Assembly (NCBI GenBank): GCA_030823955.1
Contig: JAVBYO010000034.1
Location: 1 to 56,190 of the forward strand
From: Gallionellaceae bacterium
Lineage (GTDB): Bacteria > Pseudomonadota > Gammaproteobacteria > Burkholderiales > Gallionellaceae
Direction of reading: 5' to 3'
Length of the DNA: 56,190 nucleotides
The notes under the pieces are model-generated. The model had not been told where the DNA came from. It searched no databases and was given only the letters and a program-made list of their open reading frames with translations. Positions 1-10,906 of this stretch are shown piece after piece. Each line of letters opens with the position of its first letter. Positions within the stretch are counted from its first letter, which is position 1. Position numbers and translations under genes: made by a program.

Positions 1-848
1 GAGGCCGCGCAGATGACGTGGCTGAAGCGTTGCGTGTCTTGTGTCGTGACGAGTTCGATGCCGTCGTCGCGCGGTACGATGGCTTCCACGCCGCAGGAAA
101 TGAGCACCGTGCCGCCGTGTCGCGTCACGTACTCTGCCGCGCGCTCCGGGAACAAGGCGGAGAAGTCTATGGTTGGCAACAGCATTTCGCTATCCGCAAA
201 ACTGCCGTTCAGACTGTCGCGCAGTACGTTGAGCAATACCTGTGCGGAGGCTTTGTGCGTCGGCGTGTTCAGCGCCGAGATACAAATTGGTTCCCACATT
301 AGGCGGATGAGTTTTTCGTTCTGTCCGTGGCTACGCAACAAGTCGAGTGCGCTGATGTCGTGAGTCAGTTTGAATCTCAGCTGGCGCATGGACAGCATGA
401 AACGCGCTGCCTGAAAGTGCTCTGTCCACGACAAACCTTTCGCCGAGAGCAGGGCGACGAGTAAATGCAGCGGCGCGGGCAGATGCGGGGCTTTGAGTTC
501 GAAGCGCCGATGCAGGGTGAGCTGTAGCGGTAAACGCAGGAAGTCTTGCGCGATATTGCCGCCAACCTGTTCGATCAGCTTGAGTGTGTTGCGGTAGCAG
601 CCAAGCAGGATGTGCTGGCCGTTATCCAGCTGTGTATCGTTGTGGCGTACACCGCGTGCGCGTCCGCCCAGTTGTTTCGCGCATTCAAAGACAGTAACCG
701 GAATGCCTTGTGCGGCAAGTGTGACGGCGGCAGCCATACCCGCGTAACCGCCACCGATGATGGCAGGATTTATAAATTGTTTATCACGGTTGCCCCCTCT
801 CCCTCCGGGGGAGGGTTGGGGAGGGGGAATAAACTTCAATTCTGCCAC
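1..848 (-). CDS. hpnE: Squalene-associated FAD-dependent desaturase / hydroxysqualene dehydroxylase HpnE, partial (3' end off left edge)
   Basis: In the HpnCDE route HpnE removes the hydroxyl from hydroxysqualene to give squalene, the hopanoid precursor. Translating the minus strand gives an open frame to the window edge. It has a dinucleotide-binding GGGYAGMAAA motif near residues 29-38 and the DNGQHILLG stretch typical of HpnE-type flavoproteins. Only about 282 residues are inside the window. It follows hpnD and overlaps its end by 13 bases if it starts at GTG 848; TTG at 839 is the only other usable start, since no ATG, GTG or TTG lies between there and the FAD motif. Either start forces translation of a palindromic repeat (793-828), giving a Pro/Gly/Arg-rich leader between about residues 7 and 19. 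Family assignment is strong; the exact start is less certain. Confidence 0.88.
   Translation of the reverse strand, partial: MAELKFIPPPQPSPGGRGGNRDKQFINPAIIGGGYAGMAAAVTLAAQGIPVTVFECAKQLGGRARGVRHNDTQLDNGQHILLGCYRNTLKLIEQVGGNIAQDFLRLPLQLTLHRRFELKAPHLPAPLHLLVALLSAKGLSWTEHFQAARFMLSMRQLRFKLTHDISALDLLRSHGQNEKLIRLMWEPICISALNTPTHKASAQVLLNVLRDSLNGSFADSEMLLPTIDFSALFPERAAEYVTRHGGTVLISCGVEAIVPRDDGIELVTTQDTQRFSHVICAA
793..828. repeat. Palindromic REP-like element (GGGAGAGGG family), copy 1, inside hpnE
   Basis: A CCCTCTCCC / GGGGGAGGG palindrome followed by TTGGGGAGGGG. The same core recurs near 4588-4626, 41500-41535, 42483-42508 and 55345-55434. Here it lies downstream of the only usable hpnE start codons, so it is translated. 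Confidence 0.75.
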
Positions 849-1669
849 CATGCCTTGATTGCCAGCCACAGCTTGTAAGTCGGCGTGAGTGAGACCCGTT
901 CTTTCAGTACGTGGCAGCCACTGCTGACCACCTCGTCCAGTGTAGCCTGATAGATCGCGGCCATGATGAGCCCGGTGCGCTGCGATTTGCGGTCCGTGGC
1001 AGGCAGATGGGCAAGTGCCTGACGGTAATATTGCCTGGCGCGTTCGATTTGGAATGCCATCAGCTTTTGGAAGCCTTCGCTCTCGCGCGAACCCAGGATA
1101 TCCGCCTCGGTGACCCCGAACTGCCGCATCTCGTCCAGCGGCAGATAGATGCGGTTGCGGCGGGCGTCCTCCCCCACGTCACGGATGATGTTGGTGAGCT
1201 GGAAAGCGATGCCGAGGTCATGTGCGTATTTGAGTGTCTGGCGGTCGGAGTAGCCGAATATCTCCACCGTGAGCAGGCCGACCACCGACGCGACGCGGTA
1301 ACAATACAGTTGCAAAGCTTTGAAGTCGGCGTAGCGCGGACGATCCAAGTCCATCTCCATGCCGTCGATAATCTCCAGCAGATGTTCCTGCGACAGCCGG
1401 TATTGTTTGACGATAGGGATCAGCGCTTGTCCCACGGGGTGTTGCGGGCGACCGGAATAGATCGCTGCCACTTCGCTGCGCCACCAGTCGAGTGTGGTGC
1501 GCGCCACTCCGGCATCGGAACATTCGTCCACCACATCGTCCACTTCGCGGCAGAAGGCATACAGCGCGGTGATGGCGCGGCGTTTGTCCTTCGGCAGGAA
1601 GCGGAAACTGTTGTAAAAACTGGAGCCGCTGGCGGCGGCCTTGTCCTGGCAGTATTGATCTGGTGTCAT
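836..1669 (-). CDS. hpnD: Presqualene diphosphate synthase HpnD
   Basis: A trans-isoprenyl diphosphate synthase of the squalene/phytoene synthase family, condensing two farnesyl diphosphates to presqualene diphosphate. The 277-residue length is normal for HpnD. The first Asp-rich Mg-binding motif DDVVDE is at residues 44-49 and the second, DVGED, at 164-168, followed by RNRIYLP. The ATG at 1669 directly follows the TAA stop of hpnC (1670-1672), so hpnC, hpnD and hpnE are almost certainly co-transcribed and translationally linked. HpnC and HpnD are paralogues; I assign this one as HpnD from gene order and motif style. Confidence 0.92.
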   Translation of the reverse strand: MTPDQYCQDKAAASGSSFYNSFRFLPKDKRRAITALYAFCREVDDVVDECSDAGVARTTLDWWRSEVAAIYSGRPQHPVGQALIPIVKQYRLSQEHLLEIIDGMEMDLDRPRYADFKALQLYCYRVASVVGLLTVEIFGYSDRQTLKYAHDLGIAFQLTNIIRDVGEDARRNRIYLPLDEMRQFGVTEADILGSRESEGFQKLMAFQIERARQYYRQALAHLPATDRKSQRTGLIMAAIYQATLDEVVSSGCHVLKERVSLTPTYKLWLAIKAWWQN

Positions 1670-2485
1670 TTAAAAATTGAAAGGAGCGCTCTTGAACAGC
1701 ATGATAACCCAGTCGAACGGACGTAATACCGGACGTTTGTTGAACATGTCGTAACGCACGTCATCCAGTTTGGCGAGGATACGCAACCCGCCCGCGATGA
1801 TAAGGCGCATCTCCAAGCCGATGCGTCCGCTCAGGATGGTGCCGAGCGGTTTGCCGCTGTGCATCATGGCGCGCGCACGCTGAATTTGAAATTGCATCAA
1901 GTTTTGCCAGGCCGCATCCACACGGCCTTCCGCAATGTGGGCTTCCGTCACGCCGAAGCGAGCCATTTCGTCTTGCGGCAGATAGATACGGTCAATGGCG
2001 ATGTCTTTTTTCACGTCCTGCCAGAAGTTGATGAGTTGCAGCGAAGTGCAAATGGCATCGGAATAGGCCAGATTAGTCGGGGAGGCTTCGTCGTACAAGT
2101 GCAACAATAAACGTCCCACCGGATTAGCCGAGCGGCGGCAATAGTCGAGCAATTCCTCAAAACTTTCGTAGCGCTTCTTCACTACATCCTGCGAAAAGGC
2201 ATCCAGCAGGTCATGGAACAGTTGCAGCGGTAGCCGGTGTTGTTCGACGATGGCGGCCAGGTCATTGAACAGCGGCGTGAGCGGCGCTTCGTGCGCGGCG
2301 ATGCGATTCAATTCGACGCGGAACTCATCCAGCTTCGCCAGCCGCTCCGCATCCGGCATATCGCCTTCATCGGCGAAGTCGTCCGCCTGCCGCGCAAAGT
2401 GGTAAATGATTTCTACTGCCCGGCGCAAATGCTTGGGCAGCAGGATAGAGGCAACGGGGAAATTCTCGTAGTGATCTACCGCCAT
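1670..2485 (-). CDS. hpnC: Hydroxysqualene synthase HpnC
   Basis: A squalene/phytoene synthase family member. In the three-step bacterial pathway HpnC converts presqualene diphosphate to hydroxysqualene. It is 271 residues, with DDFADE at residues 35-40 and the second metal-binding region FWQDVKKD at about 154-161. The start ATG at 2485 lies 3 bases after the prmB stop, and the stop abuts the hpnD start. No hopanoid cyclase (shc) is in the window, so squalene must be used by enzymes encoded elsewhere. Confidence 0.92.
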   Translation of the reverse strand: MAVDHYENFPVASILLPKHLRRAVEIIYHFARQADDFADEGDMPDAERLAKLDEFRVELNRIAAHEAPLTPLFNDLAAIVEQHRLPLQLFHDLLDAFSQDVVKKRYESFEELLDYCRRSANPVGRLLLHLYDEASPTNLAYSDAICTSLQLINFWQDVKKDIAIDRIYLPQDEMARFGVTEAHIAEGRVDAAWQNLMQFQIQRARAMMHSGKPLGTILSGRIGLEMRLIIAGGLRILAKLDDVRYDMFNKRPVLRPFDWVIMLFKSAPFNF

Positions 2486-2488
2486 CGT

Positions 2489-4554
<2,066 letters not shown>

Positions 4555-4576
4555 TCAGGAATCAAATCTATCGTGG

Positions 4577-4981
4577 TTATTCGTTTGCTCCCTCGCCCGC
4601 TTGCGGGAGAGGGTTGGGGTGAGGGAGGCGGGCAAACAGATTTTTGTATTCATCTCCTTGCCCGCTGAATCCGGTCGCCAGCACTTTACCTTTGTGCTCC
4701 AACACCGGACGTTTGATGACGTTGGGTTTCTCCAGCATCAGTGCCAGCGCCGAGGCATCGTCCTTGATCGAGGTTTTTACCGCATCGGGGAGTTGTCCCC
4801 AGGTCGGCCCGGTCTTCTTGAGCAGCTTTTGCCAGCCGATCTGCTTCATCCAGCCGGATAGCAGCGCTTCCGTGACGCCCTGTTTCTTAAAGTCATGGAA
4901 TTCGTAGTCGATGCCGTTCGTCGCGAGCCAGTCACGCGCTTTTTTCACCGTGCCGCAGTTGGGGATGCCATATAGCTTCAT
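4577..4981 (-). CDS. ArsC/Spx-family (YffB-like) protein with repeat-encoded C-terminus
   Basis: A 134-residue thioredoxin-fold protein of the arsenate reductase ArsC/Spx superfamily. It has MKLYGIPNCGTVKKA at the N-terminus with a single cysteine (Cys9), as in the YffB/Spx-like subgroup, and ends its core with the conserved PVLEHKGKVLATGF strand. In many proteobacteria such a gene neighbours dapD and dapE, as here; its physiological substrate is not established. The last about 16 residues (LPHPNPLPQAGEGANE) are encoded by a palindromic repeat at 4588-4626 that also delivers the stop region. It lies 4 bases downstream of pilU. Confidence 0.85.
   Translation of the reverse strand: MKLYGIPNCGTVKKARDWLATNGIDYEFHDFKKQGVTEALLSGWMKQIGWQKLLKKTGPTWGQLPDAVKTSIKDDASALALMLEKPNVIKRPVLEHKGKVLATGFSGQGDEYKNLFARLPHPNPLPQAGEGANE
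4588..4626. repeat. REP-like element (GGGAGAGGG family), copy 2, forming the ArsC-like C-terminus
   Basis: CTCCCTCGCCCGC TT GCGGGAGAGGG palindrome followed by TTGGGGTGAGGGA. The arms resemble those at 55345-55380. It lies within the 3' end of the minus-strand ArsC-like gene and is translated. Confidence 0.8.
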
Positions 4982-4985
4982 GGCG

Positions 4986-6149
4986 TTATTCGAGATTCAG
5001 TTTGATGGTGTCGAATTTTGCGGCCGCCGGATTACTTGCGGGAGGCTCGTCCTGTGCGGGTGCGGACGGGTCATAGGCTTTCATCTTGGTGGTTTGCGAA
5101 TAGTCGATCAGGGAGGAGAGGTTGCTGGCCGAGTCGGCGTTGCGCAAGGCTTCTTCCTTGGTGATGAGGCCGGCCTTGAAAAGTTTGTACAACGCCTGTT
5201 CGAAGGTTTGCGAACCGGCGGAGACACTTTGCTCCATCGCCTCGCGTATCTTGTCGATCTCGTCGTTCTTGATCAGGTCGGCGATGAGCGCCGAGTTGAG
5301 CAACACCTCGACCGCCGGCACCAGTTTGCCCTGGCTGTTGCGGATCAGGCGCTGCGAGATCACCGCGCGCAGGCACATGGAGAGGTCCGACAACACGCTT
5401 TGGCGGGCATCGTAGGGGAAGAAGTTCACGATGCGGTTGAGCGCGTGGTAGCTGTTGTTGGCATGCAGCGTGGACAGGCAGAGATGGCCGGTCTGCGCGA
5501 AGATCAGAGCGTGTTTCAGGGTGTCGCGGTCGCGTATCTCGCCGATCATCAGCACATCGGGCGCTTCGCGCATGGCGGAGATCAGCGCGGTGCCGTAATC
5601 CATCGTATCGGTGCCGACTTCGCGCTGGTTGACGATGGATTTGTTGTGTTTGAAGATGTATTCGATGGGGTCTTCGATGGTGAGGATGTGTCCGCTCTTG
5701 GTGGCGTTGCGGTATTCGAGCATGGCCGCCAGGGAAGAGGATTTGCCGGAGCCGGTCGCGCCGACCACCAGTACCAGTCCGCGCTTTTCCATGATGAGCT
5801 CTTTGAGCACCAGCGGCAGGTTCAGGTCTTCTATGTCTTGTATTTGTCCGCGCACATAACGGATGACCATCGCCACATCACCGCGCTGGCGGAAGATATT
5901 GACGCGAAAATTGCCGATCTCGGGGACGCGGAAGGAGAAGTTCATCTCCATGTTCAGCTCGAACTCGGCGATCTGCGTTTCCGTCATCATCTCGTAGGCA
6001 ATGCGCTTGATGGTCTCGGCATCCAGGAGCTGGGCATTGACCGGCATGGCGATACCGTCGATCTTGACATTGATCGGTGCACCGACCGAGAAGAACAGGT
6101 CGGAGGCTTTCTTTTCGGCGGCCAGTTGCAACAACGGCGTGATGATCAT
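4986..6149 (-). CDS. pilU: Type IV pilus retraction ATPase PilU
   Basis: A PilT/PilU-family hexameric secretion ATPase acting at the cytoplasmic base of type IV pili in twitching. It is 387 residues. Walker A GATGSGKSS is at residues 130-138, the Asp box LTIEDPIEY near 156-164, Walker B DVLMIGEIRD at 198-207 and the His box TGHLCLSTLHA at 220-230. The Pro/Ala-rich C-terminal tail after about residue 360 fits PilU rather than PilT. No pilT is adjacent. It is followed after 4 bases by the ArsC-like gene and preceded by an inverted-repeat element rather than directly by dapD. Confidence 0.92.
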   Translation of the reverse strand: MIITPLLQLAAEKKASDLFFSVGAPINVKIDGIAMPVNAQLLDAETIKRIAYEMMTETQIAEFELNMEMNFSFRVPEIGNFRVNIFRQRGDVAMVIRYVRGQIQDIEDLNLPLVLKELIMEKRGLVLVVGATGSGKSSSLAAMLEYRNATKSGHILTIEDPIEYIFKHNKSIVNQREVGTDTMDYGTALISAMREAPDVLMIGEIRDRDTLKHALIFAQTGHLCLSTLHANNSYHALNRIVNFFPYDARQSVLSDLSMCLRAVISQRLIRNSQGKLVPAVEVLLNSALIADLIKNDEIDKIREAMEQSVSAGSQTFEQALYKLFKAGLITKEEALRNADSASNLSSLIDYSQTTKMKAYDPSAPAQDEPPASNPAAAKFDTIKLNLE

Positions 6150-6165
6150 GAGATTCTCCTAGGCG

Positions 6166-6243
6166 TTAGGATTGAGGAATCAGGATTGAGTTAGAAGCGG
6201 AGCGGCCGCACTTTCTAAATTCTAAGTCCTCAATCCTCAGTCC
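6166..6243. repeat. Inverted-repeat element (AGGATTGAG family), copy 1, between dapD and pilU
   Basis: Arms TTAGGATTGAGG..GGATTGAG (6166-6190) and CTAAGTCCTCAATCCTCAG..CCT (6221-6243) form an imperfect long hairpin with a GC-rich loop. A second copy is at 28692-28763 between frr and uppS. Confidence 0.75.
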
Positions 6244-6249
6244 TGTTTT

Positions 6250-7071
6250 TTAGATACCGCGTAACAACTCGTTGATACCGGTCTTGCCCAGCGTCTTCGC
6301 ATCCACCTTCTTCACGATCACGGCGCAATACAGGCTGTATGAACCGTCTTTGGAAGGCATGCTGCCGCTGACCACCACGGAACCGGCCGGTACGCGACCG
6401 AAGTGGATCTCGCCAGTCTCGCGGTCGAGGATCTTGGTGCTCTGACCGATGAATACACCCATCGAGATGACCGAGCCTTCTTCCACGATCACCCCTTCGA
6501 CCACTTCCGAGCGGGCACCGATGAAGCAGTTGTCTTCAATGATGGTGGGGTTGGCTTGTACCGGTTCCAGCACGCCGCCGATGCCGACACCGCCGGAAAG
6601 GTGCACGTTTTTGCCGATCTGGGCGCAGGAGCCGACGGTGGCCCAGGTGTCCACCATGGTGCCTTCATCGACGTAAGCGCCGATGTTGCAATAGGACGGC
6701 ATCAACACCACGTTCTTGGCGATGTAGGCACCACGGCGTGCGGCAGCAGGAGGCACCACGCGGAAGCCGCCTTCGCGGAATTCTTTTGAGTTGTAGTCGG
6801 CGAACTTGGACGGCACTTTGTCGAAGTAGTTGGTGAAGCCGCCCTTGATGAAGGCGTTGTCTTCAATGCGAAAAGACAGCAGCACGGCCTTCTTGATCCA
6901 CTGGTGGGTGACCCATACGCCGTTGATCTTCTCGGCCACGCGCAGTTTGCCCTGATCGAGATACTCGATGACGGTGTTGATGGATTCCTTCAGTTGCGCA
7001 TCCACATTGCGCGGGGTGATGTCGGCACGGCGTTCAAAGGCTTCTTCGATGATGGCTTGCAATTGCGGCAT
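6250..7071 (-). CDS. dapD: Tetrahydrodipicolinate N-succinyltransferase DapD
   Basis: Transfers succinate from succinyl-CoA to tetrahydrodipicolinate in diaminopimelate/lysine synthesis. It is 273 residues, the standard length. The C-terminal half is a left-handed beta-helix of hexapeptide repeats (for example [20 protein letters not shown] and [22 protein letters not shown]). The N-terminus [15 protein letters not shown] is typical. It starts 9 bases after dapC ends, in the same operon; its product is the substrate of DapC. Confidence 0.96.
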   Translation of the reverse strand: MPQLQAIIEEAFERRADITPRNVDAQLKESINTVIEYLDQGKLRVAEKINGVWVTHQWIKKAVLLSFRIEDNAFIKGGFTNYFDKVPSKFADYNSKEFREGGFRVVPPAAARRGAYIAKNVVLMPSYCNIGAYVDEGTMVDTWATVGSCAQIGKNVHLSGGVGIGGVLEPVQANPTIIEDNCFIGARSEVVEGVIVEEGSVISMGVFIGQSTKILDRETGEIHFGRVPAGSVVVSGSMPSKDGSYSLYCAVIVKKVDAKTLGKTGINELLRGI

Positions 7072-7080
7072 GGTGATTTC

Positions 7081-8274
7081 CTAGTTTAGTTTTGATGTGA
7101 ATTCGGCGATGCGTCGTGCTGCTTCCAAAGTCTCGTCCAGACCGGCGACCAGCGCCAAGCGGATGAAGTTCGCACCGGGATTGATACCGTGCGCTTCGCG
7201 GGCAAGGAAGCTACCCGGTAAGACGGACACATTATAGTCGCGATGCAATGCCTGCGCGAAGGCCGTGTCGGCGATGGGGGTTCGCAGCCACAGGTAGAAA
7301 CTGGCATCCGGCTTTGCCACAGGCAGGACGGGACTGAGGATGGCGATGACCTTGGCGAATTTTTCCGTGTAAAGAAGGCGGTTCTCTGCGACATGTGCCT
7401 CGTCGTTCCAAGCGGCGATGGTGGCGGCCTGCACGGCGGGGTTCATGGCGCAACCGTGGTAGGTGCGGTACAGCGCGAATTTCTCCAGAATTTTTGCATC
7501 GCCAGCGACGAAGCCGGAGCGCAAGCCCGGCACGTTGGAGCGCTTCGACAGGCTGGAGAATACCACCAGATTCTTGTAATCGCCGCGGCCCAGTTGCTGT
7601 GCGGCTTGCAGCGCGCCCAGCGGCTTGTCTTCACCGAAATAGATCTCGGAATAACATTCGTCCGAGGCGATGACGAAGCCGTAACGGTCGCTCATCTCAA
7701 ACAATGTCTTCCATTCCGTCAGTGGCATGACCCGGCCATTGGGGTTACCCGGCGAGCACACATAGATTAGTTGTGTACGCTGCCATACCGCTTCCGGCAA
7801 TTGCGCGAAGTTCAGTGCGTAATCGTCTTCCGGCAAGGTGTTGAGGAAGTAGGGTGTGGCCCCCGCGAGGAAAGCGGCGCCTTCGTAGATCTGGTAGAAC
7901 GGATTGGGGCAGATTACGGCAGGATCATTCTTGCTGCGGTCGATCACGGCTTGCGCAAAGGAGAACAACGCCTCGCGGCTGCCGTTCACCGGCAACACTT
8001 GCGTCTTCGCGTCCGGTGTCGGGATGCCGTAACGGCGCGTCAGCCAGTTGGCGATGGTGGTACGCAGCGCGTCGCTGCCGAGGGTTGTGGGATAATTCGC
8101 CAGTCCGTCGAGCCCGGCGATCAGCGCGTCTTTGATGAATCGCGGTGTCTCATGTTTGGGTTCGCCGATGTGCAGGCTGATCGCTTTCAATTCTTTGTTC
8201 GGCGTGACTGCGCCGAACAGCTTGGCGAGTTTTTGGAACGGGTAGGGTTGCAGCTGATTCAAGTCTGGGTTCAT
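7081..8274 (-). CDS. dapC: Succinyldiaminopimelate transaminase DapC
   Basis: A fold-type I PLP aminotransferase (about 397 residues) acting between DapD and DapE. The PLP-lysine motif is visible as SSLSKRSNVPGLRSGF, the cofactor-contacting SPGNPNGRV segment lies upstream, and an Arg for substrate carboxylate binding is near NFIRLALV. It is the first gene of the long minus-strand block; a good sigma70-like promoter lies just upstream. ArgD often performs this step in enteric bacteria, but dapD adjacency supports a dedicated DapC. Confidence 0.93.
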   Translation of the reverse strand: MNPDLNQLQPYPFQKLAKLFGAVTPNKELKAISLHIGEPKHETPRFIKDALIAGLDGLANYPTTLGSDALRTTIANWLTRRYGIPTPDAKTQVLPVNGSREALFSFAQAVIDRSKNDPAVICPNPFYQIYEGAAFLAGATPYFLNTLPEDDYALNFAQLPEAVWQRTQLIYVCSPGNPNGRVMPLTEWKTLFEMSDRYGFVIASDECYSEIYFGEDKPLGALQAAQQLGRGDYKNLVVFSSLSKRSNVPGLRSGFVAGDAKILEKFALYRTYHGCAMNPAVQAATIAAWNDEAHVAENRLLYTEKFAKVIAILSPVLPVAKPDASFYLWLRTPIADTAFAQALHRDYNVSVLPGSFLAREAHGINPGANFIRLALVAGLDETLEAARRIAEFTSKLN

Positions 8275-8306
8275 TGCGGTTTTACGACGTGCTGTAATCA
8301 GCGCGC

Positions 8307-8334
8307 ATTATAAAGGTCGGGCGAGTGCCAACAA
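8307..8334 (-). promoter_or_regulatory. Sigma70-type promoter for the dapC operon
   Basis: On the minus strand TTGTTG (8329-8334) is separated by 16 bases from a perfect TATAAT (8307-8312), followed by a GCGCGC discriminator. It ends about 30 bases before the dapC ATG. Confidence 0.7.
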
Positions 8335-9221
8335 AACAAAATGTGATGCCGGTCGCCGGTGTGTTGAGCGGTGCGCTGGTATGGGGACTGATCTGGTATC
8401 CCTACCGTGTATTGCAGGACGTCGGCCTCTCGGGAGCGATGGCCACCATGATCACCTATCTGCTGGCGATGGCGTTCGGTGTGTTCATGCTGCCGCGTGT
8501 ATGGCGCGACCGTTCGGTTTTCGGCGGCTGGGTGGTGTTGCTTATCCTGAGTGCCGGTTGGGCGAATCTCGGTTATGTGCTGGGTATGTTGCACGGCGAG
8601 GTGATGCGGGTGCTGCTGTTGTTCTATCTTGCGCCGGTGTGGACCATCCTGTTCTCGTTCTGGTTGCTGGGCGAACGTCTCAACCGTTACGGTTATTTCG
8701 TCGTCCTGCTGTCGTTGAGCGGCGCGGTGGTGATGTTGTGGGAGCCGAGTATGGGGCTGCCCCTGCCGCAAAATGTCTCCGAGTGGCTGGGACTTTCCGC
8801 AGGCATGGGATTCGCCCTGTCCAACGTCACCTCGCGCCGGGCCGAGCATCTTTCCGTGGAGACGAAATCGTTCAGTATCTGGCTGGGTACGGCGGCGCTG
8901 ACACTGCCGTTTCTGCTCTGGCAGGGTGATGTCGCCGTACAGTTGGCGGTCATCAGCGCGCAGTTCTGGTTGATGATTGTGTTGATGGGGATCGTGTTGT
9001 GTGCGACCGCGTTCGCGGTGCAATATGGCGTCACCCATATGACGGCTAACCGTGCCGTGGTGCTGTTCCTGTTCGAGCTGGTGGTCGCCGCGATCACATC
9101 TTATTTCCTCGCGGACGAGCTGATGGAGTTGCGGGACTGGTTGGGTGCGGCGCTCATCGTTTCAGCCAGCCTGTTGTCAGGCAAAATGCACACTTCGGAC
9201 ATTCAGGAAAACAAGAAATGA
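8325..9221 (+). CDS. EamA/DMT-family inner-membrane transporter
   Basis: A 298-residue, highly hydrophobic protein with about ten membrane helices in two repeated halves, as in the drug/metabolite transporter superfamily (EamA). Substrate unknown. The start is GTG 8325 or ATG 8346; both leave the first helix ([16 protein letters not shown]) intact. It is divergent from dapC, whose promoter overlaps its first codons, and overlaps purT by ATGA, so the two are translationally coupled. That could hint at a metabolic rather than drug role, but no substrate can be inferred from sequence. Confidence 0.85.
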   Translation: MPTKQNVMPVAGVLSGALVWGLIWYPYRVLQDVGLSGAMATMITYLLAMAFGVFMLPRVWRDRSVFGGWVVLLILSAGWANLGYVLGMLHGEVMRVLLLFYLAPVWTILFSFWLLGERLNRYGYFVVLLSLSGAVVMLWEPSMGLPLPQNVSEWLGLSAGMGFALSNVTSRRAEHLSVETKSFSIWLGTAALTLPFLLWQGDVAVQLAVISAQFWLMIVLMGIVLCATAFAVQYGVTHMTANRAVVLFLFELVVAAITSYFLADELMELRDWLGAALIVSASLLSGKMHTSDIQENKK

Positions 9222-10426
9222 GTCTTATCATCGGTACACCGCTGTCACCTTCCGCCACCAGGGTCATGCTGCTGGGCAGCGGCGAGCTGGGTAAAGAAGT
9301 CATCATCGCGCTGCAACGGCTGGGGGTGGAGGTCATCGCGGTGGATAGGTATGAGAATGCGCCGGGACATCAGGTGGCACACCGTGCGCATGTCATCAAT
9401 ATGGCGGATGGAGCGGCTCTGCGCGCACTCATCGAAAAAGAGAAGCCGCACATCATCGTGCCGGAGATTGAAGCTATCGCCACCGATATGCTGGTGCAGA
9501 TCGAACAGCAAGGATGGGCGCGTGTCATCCCGACCGCGCGCGCCGCGCAACTCACCATGAACCGCGAGGGTATTCGCCGACTCGCGGCTGAGACATTGTG
9601 GCTGCCGACCTCGCCGTACAAGTTCGCGAGCAGTCTGGAAGAATTGCAGGCCGCTATCGACGGCGGGATCGGTTATCCCTGCATCGTCAAGCCGGTGATG
9701 TCGTCTTCCGGCAAGGGGCAATCGAAAGTCGATAATGCCGACGAGGTGCAGGCAGCTTGGGATTACGCGGCCAGCGGTTCGCGGGTGAATCAGGGACGGG
9801 TGATCGTCGAGGGGTTCATCGCGTTCGATTACGAGATCACGCAACTCACCGTGCGCGCGGTCGGGATAAACGGCGAAACTGAGACGCACTTCTGCGAACC
9901 CATCGGCCATGTGCAGGTGCATGGCGACTATATCGAGAGCTGGCAGCCGATGATGATGAGTGCGCTCGCTTTGCAGCGTGCGCGTGATATCGCCAGGAAA
10001 GTCACCGATGATCTGGGCGGGCTGGGCCTGTTCGGTGTCGAGCTGTTTGTCAAAGGCGATATGGTGTGGTTCTCCGAGGTCAGTCCCCGGCCGCACGATA
10101 CCGGCATGGTGACGATGTGTACCCAACGCTTCAACGAATTCGAACTGCATGCCCGCGCCATTCTCGGCCTGCCGGTGGATACTTCGTTGCGCGAGGCAGG
10201 CGCCTCTGCCGTGATCTATGGCGGGATGGAAGCACAGGGAATCGCCTTCAAGGGAGTCGACGAGGCGTTGCGTGTGGCGGGAGCCGACCTCCGTCTGTTC
10301 GGCAAACCGGAAGCGTTCAAAAAGCGGCGTATGGGAGTGGCACTGGCGACGGGGTGCGATACCGACGAGGCGAGGGCACGCGCCAAAGCGGCGGCAGGCA
10401 AAGTCGTTCCGGTCGAGGTTGCATGA
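9218..10426 (+). CDS. purT: Formate-dependent phosphoribosylglycinamide formyltransferase PurT
   Basis: An ATP-grasp ligase that uses formate and ATP to formylate GAR in purine synthesis, an alternative to folate-dependent PurN. It is 402 residues. The N-terminal pre-ATP-grasp Rossmann motif [12 protein letters not shown], the central [18 protein letters not shown]-binding loop and the [29 protein letters not shown] metal and ATP site are all present. It is coupled to the upstream transporter and the downstream VOC gene by 4-base ATGA overlaps. Confidence 0.96.
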   Translation: MSLIIGTPLSPSATRVMLLGSGELGKEVIIALQRLGVEVIAVDRYENAPGHQVAHRAHVINMADGAALRALIEKEKPHIIVPEIEAIATDMLVQIEQQGWARVIPTARAAQLTMNREGIRRLAAETLWLPTSPYKFASSLEELQAAIDGGIGYPCIVKPVMSSSGKGQSKVDNADEVQAAWDYAASGSRVNQGRVIVEGFIAFDYEITQLTVRAVGINGETETHFCEPIGHVQVHGDYIESWQPMMMSALALQRARDIARKVTDDLGGLGLFGVELFVKGDMVWFSEVSPRPHDTGMVTMCTQRFNEFELHARAILGLPVDTSLREAGASAVIYGGMEAQGIAFKGVDEALRVAGADLRLFGKPEAFKKRRMGVALATGCDTDEARARAKAAAGKVVPVEVA

Positions 10427-10788
10427 TCACCGGTATCCAGCATGCCACTTTCCTGACGCGCGATTTGTCGCGGGCACGGGACTTTTACGAGGGTGTACTG
10501 GGATTGCAGCGCGATCACAAACGGCCCGATATGGGTTACGACGGAGTGTGGTACGACATCGCACCGGGGCAACAGATCCATCTGATGGTGTTGCCAGACC
10601 CGGACGCCGGTGTGTTGCGTCCAGTGCATGGCGGGCGTGATCGCCATGTCGCATTGGGCGTTGAGGATCTAGCCAAGCTGATAACTGCGCTGGAACGGGC
10701 GGGGGTGTCTTATACCCTGAGTCGTTCCGGTCGGGCTGCCTTGTTTTGCCGTGATCCGGATCAGAATGCGCTGGAGTTCGTGGCTTAA
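10423..10788 (+). CDS. VOC (glyoxalase/dioxygenase) superfamily protein
   Basis: A 121-residue single-module VOC protein: [21 protein letters not shown] at the start, then the paired beta-alpha-beta-beta-beta units with [12 protein letters not shown] and a final [10 protein letters not shown]. Putative metal ligands are His7 and the conserved Glu near the end. The start is set by ATGA overlap with the purT stop; longer in-frame starts lie inside purT. The reaction is unknown; candidates are glyoxalase-like, dioxygenase-like or resistance-type binding. Confidence 0.85.
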   Translation: MITGIQHATFLTRDLSRARDFYEGVLGLQRDHKRPDMGYDGVWYDIAPGQQIHLMVLPDPDAGVLRPVHGGRDRHVALGVEDLAKLITALERAGVSYTLSRSGRAALFCRDPDQNALEFVA

Positions 10789-10906
10789 GGACAAAAGCTG
10801 AAGTAATATCCACATTTGTGTGCTGGGATTATAGAATAAAAACGGGGCATTCCATGTGGCGAACCATGTCGGAAGCTAGGAATAGTCAGGCATTTACGGG
10901 GTAAGC

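Noticed and set aside
4911-6194. 427-codon open frame on the plus strand
   Set aside because: Antisense to pilU and part of the ArsC-like gene; pilU has all ATPase motifs.
8298-9038. Minus-strand open frame opposite the DMT transporter
   Set aside because: Gln/His/Arg-rich translation, antisense to a clear ten-helix transporter.
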